DNA from: Mucidula mucida
Taxonomy: Eukaryota > Basidiomycota > Agaricomycetes > Agaricales > Physalacriaceae
Assembly (NCBI GenBank): GCA_015501055.1
Contig: JADNYV010000576.1
Span: 1-21,331, forward strand
Direction: 5' to 3'
Length of the DNA: 21,331 nt
In this document: piece after piece, positions 20,270 to 21,331 of the stretch
Position numbering within the stretch: position 1 is the stretch's first letter
Layout: every line of letters begins with the position of its first letter
The notes under the pieces: model-generated
What the model saw: only the letters and a program-made list of their open reading frames with translations
Told to the model about the DNA's origin: nothing
Databases searched by the model: none
Position numbers and translations under genes: made by a program

Positions 20270-20918
20270 ATGGATACAAAAAAAGATCTAGTCCCAGCGA
20301 ACTATGAAGAAATGGCCACTAAACTTTCCTTCGATGTTGATGGTATGGTCATTCATCATTCCGCTCAGCAAACCAAAGACGAGGATGAGACCAACGTCCT
20401 TGAATTTGAACATAAACTCTGCCCTTTACTGCGAACGGAGTCTGAGTATTGTTAGCACCGAGGAAATTTCAGGATATCTGTCGTCGAAAGTTCCCCAGAC
20501 CCTCGCTGAGCGCATTTCCGTGGTTATGGTTAGGCCCAGTCTTTTCAGACAAAAATGGGATGAGATCTAGAAATTTGTGGGGTATCGGGGCGACCAAACG
20601 TTCACCGACGCGCGGCTTGCGATTGCGCCAGAACCCATGTTTGAGTCGCATCGCTGGGGAACTCTGATGCAGGTAGATTGTTCACTTTTCCTTCTACTCT
20701 GACACCAAGTCGCGATTATTATGCCGTCACAAATGGGTACCCATGATGCTCAGCTCAGGCCACAACACGCGAAGAATCGAACAATAGCATCCGGGGAAAC
20801 CGGTTCCTTCAAGTACGGGATGTGCGTCGTGCCTCCTTCCGTGCCCATCCTTACTTGGTTTCAGCCTTCAGAGATTTCCAACTCAAAGCACCTTACTCCA
20901 TTGGATCTAAGTAGATAG
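20270..20918 (+). pseudogene. Patchwork of protein-like frames; unrecognised gene or relic
   Basis: I do not recognise this. From ATG 20270 a 61-codon frame contains MATKLSFDVDGMV and NVLEFEHKLCPLLRTESEYC, then stops. The neighbouring frame continues protein-like with VSTEEISGYLSSKVPQTLAE up to WDEI and a TAG at 20568-20570. After that same-frame stop comes KFVGYRGDQTFTDARLAIAP and MFESHRWGTLMQ, then a GTAGAT that could be a donor. A further frame to 20918 (from about 20709) reads MPSQMGTHDAQLRPQHAKN. The TAG could be an intron end: phase-0 GT sites precede it 52 or 42 nt upstream. The break near 20450 needs either a one-base indel or an intron with weak or distant sites. So this may be an intact multi-exon gene, a decayed one, or sequence with errors. 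Confidence 0.3.
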
Positions 20919-21331
20919 GCGGCAATTATGTGGGGATTGGAAGGGAGGAGGACTTGTGGCGTCATAACCGTACAACATATCGTGTTCTTTATAAGGGCTA
21001 TTCATATCAATGTACGCTAGTGGAGATATGGGTGTGATGTTCTAGATAGGATGCTTAGTTAGGCGTTAGAGTCTGAAATCGAATAAACGCACGAGATTTC
21101 AAGGGTGGCGGGCGATAAGGAGGAAAGGTGGCACTGCGCGTTCGGGTTTGCTCCTCTATCCACAACACAAGGTTGTGGAACACGAAATTGGCGAGGAATT
21201 GTGAGCGATGAGCGGTAGTTGCGGTGGAATTGGATAGGCGTGAGTACTGGTATACAGAGACGGTTTTGTAGGTACTGATTCATTTGGATGTCACGAAGAA
21301 TCAACCCAGATTTTATAGTCTGTGAGCGATG
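20919..21331. other. Right edge of window, no gene seen
   Basis: About 410 nt with no convincing exon. A minus-strand frame at 21059-21304 is open for 81 codons but shows nothing recognisable. An 8-bp perfect inverted repeat, TCCACAAC and GTTGTGGA around a 5-nt loop, lies at 21159-21179. Confidence 0.4.

Overview
The window looks like nuclear DNA of a filamentous basidiomycete, most likely an agaricomycete. Genes are packed tightly on both strands and broken by many short introns (about 44-72 nt, GT-AG with one GC-AG). Typical fungal genes are present: a bifunctional HIS7, a UMP-CMP kinase, and a DUF2235 hydrolase fused to a WD40 propeller. I saw no bacterial operon structure, CRISPR array, rRNA, tRNA or intact transposon. 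All exon models come from reading the sequence by eye, joining exons where splice sites, phase and family conservation agreed.

Left part (1-4.5 kb): an unrecognised small gene (minus, 125-553) is divergent from a secreted polysaccharide (chitin) deacetylase-like gene (plus, 764-2913). After a convergent gap comes UMP-CMP kinase (minus, 3679-4522).

Middle part (5-14.2 kb): a 12-exon DUF2235-WD40 fusion (minus, 4970-8486) is followed by a probable unrecognised four-exon gene on the plus strand (8591-9338). Next are a Cid1-type terminal nucleotidyltransferase with a long disordered tail (minus, 9611-12506), a 1.2 kb stretch without a clear gene, and the RNA-binding subunit LSM7 (minus, 13669-14183).

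Right part (14.4-21.3 kb): importin beta-1 (plus, 14432-17779, 15 exons) is divergent from LSM7. HIS7 (plus, 18365-20096) follows; its cyclase end is broken by three single-base deletions. A patchwork of protein-like reading frames (20270-20918) of unknown nature and about 400 nt of featureless sequence finish the window.

How the genes relate: the named genes are independent housekeeping functions: pyrimidine nucleotide supply (UMP-CMP kinase), RNA 3'-end tailing and decay (Cid1-like enzyme and LSM7), nuclear import (importin beta) and histidine synthesis (HIS7). The Cid1-like enzyme and LSM7 could act in one pathway, since oligo(U/A) tails are bound by the Lsm1-7 ring, but their nearness here is probably chance. 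The most unusual items are the DUF2235-WD40 fusion with its divergent unknown neighbour, and the cluster of frame breaks near 19.6-20.5 kb.
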